DNA of 37,627 nt, from assembly GCA_017454485.1 (NCBI GenBank), contig JAFTCX010000089.1, positions 1 through 37,627 of the forward strand, given 5' to 3'. Below, piece by piece: positions 8,968 to 17,160 of the stretch. How positions within the stretch are numbered: position 1 is the first letter of the stretch; every line of letters begins with the position of its first letter. This stretch comes from Clostridia bacterium (GTDB lineage: Bacteria > Bacillota > Clostridia > Oscillospirales > Acutalibacteraceae). The notes below the pieces were generated by a model that worked only from the letters and a program-made list of their open reading frames with translations, ran no database searches and was not told the DNA's origin. Both the position numbers and the translations under genes were made by a program.

Positions 8968-8995
8968 GCTAACAGCTAACGACTGCCGACTGCAA
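8968..8995. repeat. Heptamer repeat in the transporter leader
   Basis: GCTAACA, GCTAACG, ACTGCCG, ACTGCAA in series. The first unit is the reverse complement of the TTAGC-type unit seen after grpE, so this is the same family in opposite orientation. Confidence 0.65.
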
Positions 8996-9006
8996 GGAGG
9001 CAACCT

Positions 9007-10533
9007 ATGAAAAACCCGATCAAATTCTTCTTCTCCCGAGAAGAGAGCGATACAAAGGTCGCGAACAACCGGCTGCTGTCTTATGCGGCCGGACTTGCGG
9101 GGCAAAACATGAACTACGGCTTTGTGTCGAACCGCCTGTTTGTGTTTTTGAATACCGTTTTGAAAATCGATTCGCGCAAAACCGGCTTTATCACCGGCTT
9201 TTCCACCCTGTGGGACGCGCTGAACGACCCGATCATCGGCACGCTTGTTGACACGCGTAAGTTCAAACCCGGCCGTAAGCTGCGCCCGTTTTTGCTGTAT
9301 TTGCCGCCGATCATCGGGGTGCTGACGGCGCTGATGTTCTTCGACTTCGGCTTTTCCGAAGGGCAGACCGTGGCGTTCATCATCGTTGTGTATCTGCTGT
9401 ATGATATCGTGTATTCCTATCAGGATGTTGCGCTGTGGGGGATGCTGCCGCTTTCCAGCGCAAGCTCCGATGAGCGCGGGCGTGTGTCGCAGTGGGCGAC
9501 GATCGGCGCCGGCGCAGGCTCCACGGTTGCCGGATTCTTTCCGCAAATTCGCCAAAGCATTGTCGATCTCGGCATCGCAAACGAAAAAACGGCCTATTTT
9601 ATCGGCGCGGTGGCGTTCGGCTTCGGCGGCATGCTTGTTTCCATGCTCGCCTACCGTATGCGTGAAAAGGTGACGTATGCGCAACCCGAGGAGAAAAACG
9701 GCGTTTTGAAAAATCTTGCCGCGTTGCGGCATAACCGCACGCTGATCATCATTTGCCTTGCGCGTTTTCTCGCGTGCTTTTCGCTGACGCTGCCGTGGGA
9801 GTATTTTTTTGAAACGCAGGGCATGACCTACCGCGTGTTCGGCACAGAGCTTTCCGGTGCTACGGTGCAGCTCATGTATTCCATCCTGCCTGGCATCCCC
9901 GGTGCGTTTGCGATGTTCTTTTCCGCAAAAATTGCGCAGAAGATCGGCGGGATGAAGCGCATCCTTGTGGTGGCGGAGGTGCTGTCCGTGAGCATCCGCG
10001 CGCTTTGCTTCTTGATCGGCAGCAACGAACGCTTTTTGCATTTCGGCACCCTTGTGCTCATCATGGCGCTTGTGTCGATCATCAATATCCCGACGAATAT
10101 GAAGGACATTGCGCACCGTGCGCTGATTTCGGACTCCATTGACGAGGTGGAGCTGAAAACCGGCGAACGCACCGAGGGCATCTCCTATTCGATGCAGAAC
10201 TTCGTCTCGAAGCTCACCGCTGCGGCTGCTAAGTTCATTCAGGGCTATCTGCTGCGCTGGCTCGGCTTCAACGAAAAGATCACCGACGCGGCCGGCCATG
10301 TGCTTGAGGGCACTGCGGCCATCCGCGCGCACGACGCGAGCACACGCTTTGTGCGTTTTCGCTGGCATCAGTTTATGCTCGGCCCGGCGATCGGCTCGGC
10401 GCTGTATCTGATCGTGATTTTGTTTTTGAAGGACGACCGCGCCCACACGAAGGAAGTGGAGCGTTTGCTGCGCGAAAAACGCGCACAGATGGAGGCGCAG
10501 GCAAGCGAAGCGCAACCGGTGGAGGTTGGATGA
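9007..10533 (+). CDS. GPH-family (MFS) sugar:cation symporter
   Basis: A 508-residue polytopic protein with about 12 membrane segments. 'FSTLWDALNDPIIGTLVDTRKFKPGRKLRPFLL' in the first cytoplasmic loop is the glycoside-pentoside-hexuronide:cation symporter signature (D-x-x-x-D-P-x-x-G...D). 'YSYQDVALWGMLPLSSASSDERGRVSQW' is also typical of the family. It probably imports an oligosaccharide or glycoside with Na+ or H+; the substrate cannot be read from sequence. AGGAGG lies directly upstream of the ATG. Its stop codon overlaps a possible start at 10530 of the next, AT-rich gene. Confidence 0.88.
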   Translation: MKNPIKFFFSREESDTKVANNRLLSYAAGLAGQNMNYGFVSNRLFVFLNTVLKIDSRKTGFITGFSTLWDALNDPIIGTLVDTRKFKPGRKLRPFLLYLPPIIGVLTALMFFDFGFSEGQTVAFIIVVYLLYDIVYSYQDVALWGMLPLSSASSDERGRVSQWATIGAGAGSTVAGFFPQIRQSIVDLGIANEKTAYFIGAVAFGFGGMLVSMLAYRMREKVTYAQPEEKNGVLKNLAALRHNRTLIIICLARFLACFSLTLPWEYFFETQGMTYRVFGTELSGATVQLMYSILPGIPGAFAMFFSAKIAQKIGGMKRILVVAEVLSVSIRALCFLIGSNERFLHFGTLVLIMALVSIINIPTNMKDIAHRALISDSIDEVELKTGERTEGISYSMQNFVSKLTAAAAKFIQGYLLRWLGFNEKITDAAGHVLEGTAAIRAHDASTRFVRFRWHQFMLGPAIGSALYLIVILFLKDDRAHTKEVERLLREKRAQMEAQASEAQPVEVG

Positions 10534-10565
10534 ACGTACTATATAGGCACAAGACAGGTGGATGT

Positions 10566-12464
10566 ATGAAAAAACTACGCTTTCAATGGATTAAGTATTA
10601 TGATGTTTTAGCAGTTGCTTTTTGTATTGCGGTATTTATGTTCTTTTTTATCAGAATTCGATATGGTGTGAACCGAGTGGATGAGAGCTTCTATTTAGCA
10701 ATTGCTCAAAGATTTGCCAAGGGTGATCGGCCCCTGGTGGATGAATGGCAATTGTCTCAGCTTTCACACTTGTTCTTGATCCCTTTTTACTGGGCTTTTA
10801 CTGCAATAACCGGGGGCATCACCGGCATCATTCTATTTATGCGGCAGATGTTTTTAGCTTTCAACCTTGGTTTTTATTGGATTCTTTATATGAAGCTAAG
10901 AGGTTATGGCATTTGGGGCTTTTTTGCTACTGCAGTTTTTAGTTGTTATGTTCCTTGGGCGATGTTTACGTTGAACTACTATTCAGTTTCGCCCCGGTTG
11001 TTATTGCTGTTATGCTTATTGCTTTTTTGGAGAAAGGGAGAACTTGGTAAAGGAAGACTTCTAATTGGGGGTGCCATTTTCTCGGTCATAGTACTGATAG
11101 AGCCACCATTTGCTGTTCTATATGTGCTTTTTAGTGCTTCTGTTTTTATTCTTGCGTTTTTAAAAAAAAGAAAGCTATGTAAAAAGACCGCTTATGATTT
11201 TTTCCTGAATTATAAAACATGGCTTTATATTACGTTGGCTATATTAGGCTGCGCTTTCATCTTTTTATCCTTTTTGAGCTGGAAGAGTGGGTTTAACAAC
11301 ATTATTGCGTCCATACCTGAGCTTCTAGCAGATTCGGAATATGATTTTTCAACAGGTGGAAATGTTAAATCTTTTCTAATTTCTAAGTTTTCTACAGTTG
11401 CTGATTATTTTGGTGGAGTGAATCTCGCTTTGTCGGTTTTGCTTTGTGTTATCACATTTTGGAGCACAAAAAAGCAAAAAAAAACAAATGGAAAGCTTTG
11501 GATTTTTCTGTTGTCCAATTTATTAGTGCTCTCATTCTGCCTGTTCCCGATTTATTCTCAGCTAAGATACAAGACCAATATTTTTGAACATTGGTATTAT
11601 TATGTGCTGACGCCGGTCCCTCTGTGTTCATTTGGTTTTATAAATTATTGTTTATGTGAAAAGAAAGATTCAAAACTGTTTATGATTTGGATTCTCAGTG
11701 TGGTTTCTTCGACCTTGATGGATTCATTTTCCGATGTGTGCTTTGGAGCTTGTTTGAGTATAGCTGCTGTACCGGGATTCCTTTGTTTTGGAACAATCGT
11801 AAATGAGTTTTTTGAACAAGAAAAGCTACAGAGAAACAAAAAAAGCAGAAAAGCTTATGCGCTGAAAACTTTGAAAGCCAAGAGAATTCTTTTGATTGCT
11901 TCATTGACGGCGTTTGCTGTGTTTATAGGCTGGGAAGGTGTGAATATTTACGCAGAAGGGACATTTCTACTGACGGAAGGTGAGACTGTGGCTGAAAACA
12001 ATATGGTGAAAATAGAACAAGGAGTATACGAGGGCATCTATACAACATCAACAATTGCAAAAGAATATAATGACTTGCTGGAAGATTTGGATGTGATTAA
12101 AGCGGAAAGCCGTGGACCTGTATATCTGGAAAATCCCTTTCCTCTGGCAGAGCTATATTTGGAGTTGCCGTCTTCTAACTGTTCATCATGGAATTCTGTG
12201 GGAACACGAGATCGACAAATTCGTTATTTTCAAATTCATCCGGAAAAGACACCAGATGTTATTTACTATGTGAAGCGTGATTTCTTCTTTGGACAGACTG
12301 CAACGGAAAAAGAAATGCAGCTGTTCGAAACATATGCAAAGCATCTTTGTGACGGAACAATAAAACGAGGGAAGAACGGCATTATCGTGAATGTTGAAAA
12401 ATGGAAAAATCCGGGTGATCCGGCTCTGATGAACTGGGTGCTGGAACATAAAAATGAGTTTTAG
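10566..12464 (+). CDS. Polytopic membrane protein, putative GT-C-type glycosyltransferase
   Basis: A 632-residue protein with roughly 11-13 hydrophobic segments between residues 12 and 470 and a soluble C-terminal region of about 160 residues. The first external loop carries acidic motifs (VDESFY at 38-43, VDEW at 58-61), as in GT-C enzymes that use polyprenyl-phosphate sugars. I do not recognise a specific family. It is AT-rich compared with its left neighbour and is followed after 11 bases by a GT2 enzyme of the kind that makes such lipid-linked sugars. An upstream ATG at 10530, overlapping the transporter stop, would add 12 residues and has a GGAGG site. I prefer 10566 because it starts MKKLRF right before the first helix. 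Confidence 0.6.
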   Translation: MKKLRFQWIKYYDVLAVAFCIAVFMFFFIRIRYGVNRVDESFYLAIAQRFAKGDRPLVDEWQLSQLSHLFLIPFYWAFTAITGGITGIILFMRQMFLAFNLGFYWILYMKLRGYGIWGFFATAVFSCYVPWAMFTLNYYSVSPRLLLLLCLLLFWRKGELGKGRLLIGGAIFSVIVLIEPPFAVLYVLFSASVFILAFLKKRKLCKKTAYDFFLNYKTWLYITLAILGCAFIFLSFLSWKSGFNNIIASIPELLADSEYDFSTGGNVKSFLISKFSTVADYFGGVNLALSVLLCVITFWSTKKQKKTNGKLWIFLLSNLLVLSFCLFPIYSQLRYKTNIFEHWYYYVLTPVPLCSFGFINYCLCEKKDSKLFMIWILSVVSSTLMDSFSDVCFGACLSIAAVPGFLCFGTIVNEFFEQEKLQRNKKSRKAYALKTLKAKRILLIASLTAFAVFIGWEGVNIYAEGTFLLTEGETVAENNMVKIEQGVYEGIYTTSTIAKEYNDLLEDLDVIKAESRGPVYLENPFPLAELYLELPSSNCSSWNSVGTRDRQIRYFQIHPEKTPDVIYYVKRDFFFGQTATEKEMQLFETYAKHLCDGTIKRGKNGIIVNVEKWKNPGDPALMNWVLEHKNEF

Positions 12465-12475
12465 GAGAGCAGGGA

Positions 12476-13231
12476 ATGGTTGTCTACTTTGTGATCCCTT
12501 GTTATTATGATGACGATGTTCTGCCATCGACAGGACCTGTCTTCCTATCAAAATTACATACACTTATAGATCAAAGTGTTATAGACGAAGACAGTCGAGT
12601 CATTTTTGTAAACGACGGTTCAACCGACAGAACCTGGGAGCAGATTGAACATTTGCATGAGGACGATCCGCATTGTATCGGTATTAATCTTTCACAAAAT
12701 GTTGGCGAGCAGGACGCAACGCTTGCAGGATTGTTTTATGCAAACGTGTATGCTGATTGCTGTATCACGATGGATAGCGATTTGCAGGATGATATTAATA
12801 TGGTTGATCAAATGATTCACCTCTTTGCACAAGGCAACGAGGTGGTATTTGGAGTTAGAAAATCTAGAAAAAAAGACGTACTTTTTGAGAAAGTTACGTC
12901 CAAACTGTTTTATATTGTGATGCGTATTGCGGAGCCTCGCAGCATTCCAAATCATTCTTCTTTTCGGTTAATGAGTAAACGCACGATTGAATGGCTGCGT
13001 GAATTTTCCGAAATATCATTTTTTTTACCTGTGTTAGTCGCTTCTTTTAACTTGCCGTATTCAATTGTATACTATGATCGTTTGCCGCGTGCTGCTGGGT
13101 TATCAGGATATAATTTCAAAAAAAGGCTGAAATTGGGCACAAACGCATTTCTTTCACATATAGCGTTGAGACAAGGGCATCCGCGCAAAAAAGCTGCGTC
13201 AAACGTGAAAATCCAGCAGATACTTGATTAA
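12476..13231 (+). CDS. GT2 glycosyltransferase, DPM1/GtrB-like
   Basis: A 251-residue GT-A fold enzyme. 'VIPCYYDDDVLP' starts the nucleotide-binding domain, 'FVNDGSTDRTW' binds UDP, and 'MDSDLQDD' (100-106) is the metal-binding DxD. 'SSFRLMSKRTIEWL' is typical of polyprenyl-phosphate glycosyltransferases. Family members usually end in two membrane helices and reach about 310 residues. Here the protein stops after the catalytic domain in a basic stretch. AGGAG lies eight bases before the ATG. Its likely product, a lipid-linked sugar, would feed the GT-C-like protein upstream. Its stop codon overlaps that of the convergent isomerase gene. Confidence 0.85.
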   Translation: MVVYFVIPCYYDDDVLPSTGPVFLSKLHTLIDQSVIDEDSRVIFVNDGSTDRTWEQIEHLHEDDPHCIGINLSQNVGEQDATLAGLFYANVYADCCITMDSDLQDDINMVDQMIHLFAQGNEVVFGVRKSRKKDVLFEKVTSKLFYIVMRIAEPRSIPNHSSFRLMSKRTIEWLREFSEISFFLPVLVASFNLPYSIVYYDRLPRAAGLSGYNFKKRLKLGTNAFLSHIALRQGHPRKKAASNVKIQQILD

Positions 13232-13626
13232 CAAACAGTTTTTAAATATTCTTCATAGTCAGTAATGATATCTGCTTTAGAGTAAGGTTGATCTGCTAAC
13301 ACTGTCAGAGCGCAGTCGGATGTAAAGGTATGTAGTTTTCGCCATGTCCGCTTGGGGATGAAAACGGCATCCATTGTTTTTTTTAAAGAAATGCTTGTTT
13401 GTGAATGTCCATCCATAAGATCAATTTGACAGCTGCCGGCGTTAAGAATCAATATTTCATTACTGTTCATGGTTGCATGGTTACCACGTACAGCATCATG
13501 TGGAACATGCTGAATAAAAAAGATGCGTTGAACAGAGAAACTGTCGTTATTCTCAAAAACAAAGAGTTCTCCTCTTGCATCACAAAAAGAATCAAAATGA
13601 AAAATCTGATTTTGTTTCAGTATCAT
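13228..13626 (-). CDS. FdtA/QdtA-like sugar 3,4-ketoisomerase (WxcM-like cupin)
   Basis: A 132-residue single-domain cupin. 'QRIFFIQHVPHDAVRGNHA' followed by 'ILILNAGSCQIDLMDG' matches the dTDP-4-keto-6-deoxyglucose 3,4-ketoisomerase family, which makes the 3-keto sugar for transamination to a 3-amino sugar. The usual active-site RGxHAH reads RGNHAT here, so the second His is Thr52. Activity or specificity may therefore differ. I chose the ATG at 13626 because AGGAG is five bases upstream; an in-frame start at 13728 would lie within the aminotransferase gene. It follows the DegT aminotransferase by 10 bases, the classic FdtA-FdtB pairing. The rml genes for the precursor are not in the window. 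Confidence 0.75.
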   Translation of the reverse strand: MILKQNQIFHFDSFCDARGELFVFENNDSFSVQRIFFIQHVPHDAVRGNHATMNSNEILILNAGSCQIDLMDGHSQTSISLKKTMDAVFIPKRTWRKLHTFTSDCALTVLADQPYSKADIITDYEEYLKTVC

Positions 13627-13636
13627 GATGTCTCCT

Positions 13637-14737
13637 TTATGAAAACTGATTGAGTGTTCGTATAATAAAATCTTGCTCATCTTCACGTAATCCGTAAAAG
13701 CTTGGGAGAGAAAGGACAGTTTCTGCAAGTTGCTCTGTAATAGGTAGTGCGCCGCGTTTGATCCTGAGGTTGCGGAGCGCAGAAGTCAGGTGCGGTGGAA
13801 TCGGATAATGGATCGCCGTTTCAATGCCGTTTTCCAGCAGATAAGCAATAAGGTCCTGGCGCCGATTGCAGCGAATGACAAACTGATGCCAAACATTTTC
13901 TGTGCCAAGATATACTTTCGGTAAATCTATCCATTCATTTCGAAGACCAGCGTAGTAACGCTTTGCAATATGATTTTTCTCTGCGGTGTCTTCTTTTAAA
14001 TATTGTAATCGGATACGCAAGAGGGCGGCTTGGAGTTCGTCCAATCTGGAATTAACACCTTGTATAATGTAATCGCCGCAGTTGTTTTCCTTCCCGTAAT
14101 TACGAAAGCAATATGCGTTCTCTGCAAGGCGCGGGTCGTTTGTGACAAGAGCTCCGCCATCTCCAAACGCTCCAAGATTTTTTGTTGGATAAAAAGAGAA
14201 ACAGCCAACATCACCGAACGTCCCGGCGGCTTGCCCTTGAAATTTTGCATCATGAGCCTGAGCGCAGTCCTCGATTAGTCGCAATCCATGCGTTCGGCAG
14301 AGGTTGACGATCTCATGCATTGGCGTCATCAGTCCATAAAGATGTGTTACAAGAACTGCCTTGGTGTGGGAAGTGATGCATGCAGCTATATTGCTTGCGT
14401 TAAGATTGTAGTGTGTCAGATCTGGCTCAGCAAACACCGGGCGAGCACCACAACGTGTGATTGCGAGAACGGTTGCGAAAAATGCATTTCCCTGGACAAT
14501 GACTTCATCGCTCGGACCGATATTCAGCAAATGCAGTGCAACCCATAGCGCATCACTGCCGTTGGCGAGAGAGATGCAGTATTTTGCATCGAGATATGCT
14601 GAAAATTCAGATTCAAATGCTGCAACTTCTGAACCAAGGATATAATTCCCCGAACGAAGAACATGCAACGCTTTCGTTTCATATTCTTCTTTATGCTTCT
14701 CATAAGCACGATCTAACCTGTTTGCCGGAATTTTCAA
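13637..14737 (-). CDS. DegT/DnrJ/EryC1-family sugar aminotransferase
   Basis: A 366-residue PLP enzyme. 'GSEVAAFESEFSAYLDAKYCISLANGSDAL' opens the fold, 'LIEDCAQAH' holds the PLP-contacting Asp, and Lys186 in 'SFYPTKNLGAFGDGG' is the Schiff-base lysine. 'GVNSRLDELQAALL' is typical. Paired with the FdtA-like isomerase it would be an FdtB/QdtB-type enzyme making a dTDP-3-amino-3,6-dideoxyhexose. The start is a TTG at 14737 with AGAGGTG five bases upstream. Only 34 bases without a terminator separate it from the flavodoxin gene, so it may be read from that operon's promoter although its composition is much AT-richer. Confidence 0.88.
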   Translation of the reverse strand: MKIPANRLDRAYEKHKEEYETKALHVLRSGNYILGSEVAAFESEFSAYLDAKYCISLANGSDALWVALHLLNIGPSDEVIVQGNAFFATVLAITRCGARPVFAEPDLTHYNLNASNIAACITSHTKAVLVTHLYGLMTPMHEIVNLCRTHGLRLIEDCAQAHDAKFQGQAAGTFGDVGCFSFYPTKNLGAFGDGGALVTNDPRLAENAYCFRNYGKENNCGDYIIQGVNSRLDELQAALLRIRLQYLKEDTAEKNHIAKRYYAGLRNEWIDLPKVYLGTENVWHQFVIRCNRRQDLIAYLLENGIETAIHYPIPPHLTSALRNLRIKRGALPITEQLAETVLSLPSFYGLREDEQDFIIRTLNQFS

Positions 14738-14771
14738 ACAAGCACCTCTCTTTCTGCAGCCACTGTCTTTT

Positions 14772-15260
14772 TTATTCTAATCTGCGCACATAATCCGCCA
14801 AGGGCGCCAGTGCGTTTTCGTCGAATTTATCCACGCCCTCTTCAATGCGGCGCAGCGTTTCCGCAATTTTCGGATCGCCGCTTTTTTTGATTTCGGCGCG
14901 CAGGGCTTTGCGCACCACGCCCATGGCGAGCTTGAGCATACCTGTCACGTTTTCCATGTGAAAATCGCCGGGGAGGAAGAAAAACGGAATTTCGCCAAGC
15001 GCCGCTTTTTCGCGCGTTTTGGCCTGATCCGCTTCGCTGTCCATCATGCCGACGCCGGCGACCGCGCAAAGGTCGAACGCTGTTTTTGCTTCGGCGAGAC
15101 CCTGAATCTCGTTGCCCATGATCCAGCCGAGATAGACGGTGTCACCGGTCACGCTGTCTTTGGCTTTGGAAAGCTCCACCGCGTCGCAGGAAAGCTCCTT
15201 TGCAAGCAGCTCGGCATAGCGCCTGGTCGTGCCGGCGTTGGAGCGGTAAACGATTGTCAT
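14772..15260 (-). CDS. Flavodoxin-like protein
   Basis: A 162-residue cytoplasmic protein. It begins MTIVYRSNAGTTRRYAELLA, which matches a flavodoxin FMN phosphate-binding loop (TxNxGTT-type), and continues with 'AVAGVGMMDSEADQ' in the isoalloxazine-loop position. The fold fits a flavodoxin domain protein of the kind often encoded with membrane proteins in Clostridia; its partner is unknown. The ATG at 15260 overlaps the stop of the upstream membrane-protein gene (ATGA) and has AGGAG seven bases upstream. Confidence 0.75.
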   Translation of the reverse strand: MTIVYRSNAGTTRRYAELLAKELSCDAVELSKAKDSVTGDTVYLGWIMGNEIQGLAEAKTAFDLCAVAGVGMMDSEADQAKTREKAALGEIPFFFLPGDFHMENVTGMLKLAMGVVRKALRAEIKKSGDPKIAETLRRIEEGVDKFDENALAPLADYVRRLE

Positions 15261-15847
15261 GCGTCTGCTCCTTCCTCGGTTTCCGAGCGCGCCGCGTTCC
15301 CCTGCAAAGGCAGGCGGCGGTTCGTTTTGACAGTGTAAAGCACGGTGATCGCCAGGGTGAGCACAAACAGCGCGATTCCGCCGAGGGGGTTCCACGGCTT
15401 TACGGCAAAGGTGCCGCTGGCTGCAACCGTCGGTGTGACAGCTTTGCTGAGCGCAAACGGAACGGCGGCGGTCAGTGCGCCAAGCACTGTCATGACGATC
15501 CAGCGCGTTTTTCCGGCGGCAAAAAACCATGTGCCGCGCCGTGTGACCTGTCGCAGAAAAGAGAACAGCACAATCGCATACACGAGCAGCAGCAGCGCAT
15601 CCGCGAGCAGCGGCAGCGCACCGAAAAAGATCAGCTTTGCGGAAATAATGCCGGCGCCGTGTGTGGTGGGGCGCAGCAGCAGATCGAGAAAGCCGCCGGG
15701 GTCAAGCTGAACATTGCCGTCGAGAAAAAGCATCGGCAGCAGGGTGAACAGCAGTAAAAATGAAACAACGGCCATGGCGATGAGCAGCAGGAGCGAGAGC
15801 ACCTTCAGTACACGCGCGGCGACGTCTTTTTTTTCTTTTTTTGCCAA
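15257..15847 (-). CDS. Four-helix membrane protein of unknown function
   Basis: A 196-residue protein with a Lys-rich N-terminus and four hydrophobic segments (about 14-40, 65-100, 110-140 and 150-172). I recognise no enzyme motif. It is translationally coupled to the flavodoxin gene downstream, which suggests that the two products work together, but no function can be assigned. A strong promoter lies 30 bases upstream of the start. Confidence 0.6.
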   Translation of the reverse strand: MAKKEKKDVAARVLKVLSLLLLIAMAVVSFLLLFTLLPMLFLDGNVQLDPGGFLDLLLRPTTHGAGIISAKLIFFGALPLLADALLLLVYAIVLFSFLRQVTRRGTWFFAAGKTRWIVMTVLGALTAAVPFALSKAVTPTVAASGTFAVKPWNPLGGIALFVLTLAITVLYTVKTNRRLPLQGNAARSETEEGADA

Positions 15848-15876
15848 GAGCGCACCTTCTTTCTTTTTTTCGCCTT

Positions 15877-15905
15877 ATTATAGCATTTACCCGCGCCGCG
15901 GTCAA
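15877..15905 (-). promoter_or_regulatory. Promoter of the membrane protein-flavodoxin operon
   Basis: Minus strand TTGACC (15905-15900), 17-base spacer, TATAAT (15882-15877). Confidence 0.8.
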
Positions 15906-15923
15906 GAAGTTTTTGCACTGTCC

Positions 15924-15952
15924 TTGACAAAGAATGAGCCTGTCGGTATAAT
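15924..15952 (+). promoter_or_regulatory. Promoter of the AI-2E-family gene
   Basis: TTGACA (15924-15929), 17-base spacer, TATAAT (15947-15952). It is back to back with the minus-strand promoter at 15877-15905. Confidence 0.85.
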
Positions 15953-15981
15953 TTAGACAATGAAAAAAGGAGGCGTTTTTC

Positions 15982-17160
15982 ATGGATAAAGTGAAACAGT
16001 GGCTCAAAACTCCCTGGGTCGGCTACGCCGCCGCCGCGTGTGTTGCAGTGGTGCTTTATGAAGTTTTGGAGCATTTTGATCAGGTCAAGGCAGCGTTCGG
16101 CAACGCATGGACCTTCCTTTCGCCGGTTGTAACCGGTTTGGTGGTCGCGTATCTGTTTGATCCCGTGGCACGGTTTTTTGAAAACAAAGTTTTGAAAAAG
16201 CTGAAAAAAGAGAGTGCCCGGCATCTTTGGGGCGTGGTTTTGACCGTCGTCTGCCTTGTGCTCATCCTTGTGCTGCTGCTTGTGGCGCTCATTCCGTCGC
16301 TGGCAAAGAGTGTGTCGACGCTGGTTTCCAACTGGAACAACTATACGGAAAAGCTGTCCTCGCTGCTGGAAAAGGCGGCCGCATTTGCGAGCGCACACAA
16401 CATCAACATCGATTTAAGCAGCATCCGGAGCTTTATGGAGAACTCCATGAGCAAGCTGCTCGTTGTTGTCAAGGACAACGCCAAAGGCATTTTGAACACA
16501 ATCGGCAACATCGGCTCCGGCATTTCCAACTTTGCAGTCGGCGTATTGTTCGGCTTTTGCTTCCTTGCGGCAAAGAAAACGCTGCTGGGAGCGCTGGCAA
16601 AGGTGCGCGGCGCGCTGTTCAAAAAAGAGCGGATTGAACGCTCGGACACCCTGTTTGCAAGCTGCCACCGCGTATTTATCCGTTATATCGGCTGCACTAT
16701 GCTTGACGCGCTGATTGTCGGCGTTGCGGCGCTGATCTTCCTGCTTGCCGCGCAGATGCCGTATGCACCGCTGATTGCGGTTGTGGTTGCGCTGACCAAC
16801 ATCATTCCCACCTTCGGCCCGATGATCGGCGCCGCCATCGGCATCTTCTTCCTCGTGCTGGAAAGTCCGTTCAAGGCGCTGCTGTTTTTCGTCTTCATCT
16901 GCATTTTGCAGGGGCTGGACGGCATGGTCATCAAACCGCGTCTGTTCAGCGGTTCGCTCGGCATTCCGGCGGTCTGGACCATGGTGCTCATCATCCTCGG
17001 CGGCAAGGTTGCCGGTATGCTCGGCATTCTGCTCGCCATCCCCGTGGGCGCGATTCTGGCCATCATCTATAACGAGACCATTGAGCCGCGGCTTGAAAAG
17101 CGCACGGCAAAAATCAATCAGACACCCCTTGCAGAAGAACCCGGAGGAAAAGACACATGA
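15982..17160 (+). CDS. AI-2E family membrane transporter
   Basis: A 392-residue member of the AI-2E (UPF0118/YdbI) family. An N-terminal helical pair (12-70) is followed by further helices, an amphipathic coiled region (105-165) and the conserved C-terminal membrane block containing 'ALTNIIPTFGPMIGAAIGIFFLVLESP', 'QGLDGMVIKPRLFSGSLGIPAVWTM' and 'LAIPVGAILAIIYNE'. Members include small-molecule exporters and Na+/H+ antiporters, so the name does not prove AI-2 export. AAGGAGG lies upstream of the ATG. It overlaps the next gene by four bases. Confidence 0.88.
   Translation: MDKVKQWLKTPWVGYAAAACVAVVLYEVLEHFDQVKAAFGNAWTFLSPVVTGLVVAYLFDPVARFFENKVLKKLKKESARHLWGVVLTVVCLVLILVLLLVALIPSLAKSVSTLVSNWNNYTEKLSSLLEKAAAFASAHNINIDLSSIRSFMENSMSKLLVVVKDNAKGILNTIGNIGSGISNFAVGVLFGFCFLAAKKTLLGALAKVRGALFKKERIERSDTLFASCHRVFIRYIGCTMLDALIVGVAALIFLLAAQMPYAPLIAVVVALTNIIPTFGPMIGAAIGIFFLVLESPFKALLFFVFICILQGLDGMVIKPRLFSGSLGIPAVWTMVLIILGGKVAGMLGILLAIPVGAILAIIYNETIEPRLEKRTAKINQTPLAEEPGGKDT

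Noticed and set aside
8875-10515. A 546-codon open frame on the minus strand opposite the GPH transporter
   Set aside because: Composition is Arg/His/Gln-rich as expected of an antisense shadow, and the plus-strand protein matches a known family.
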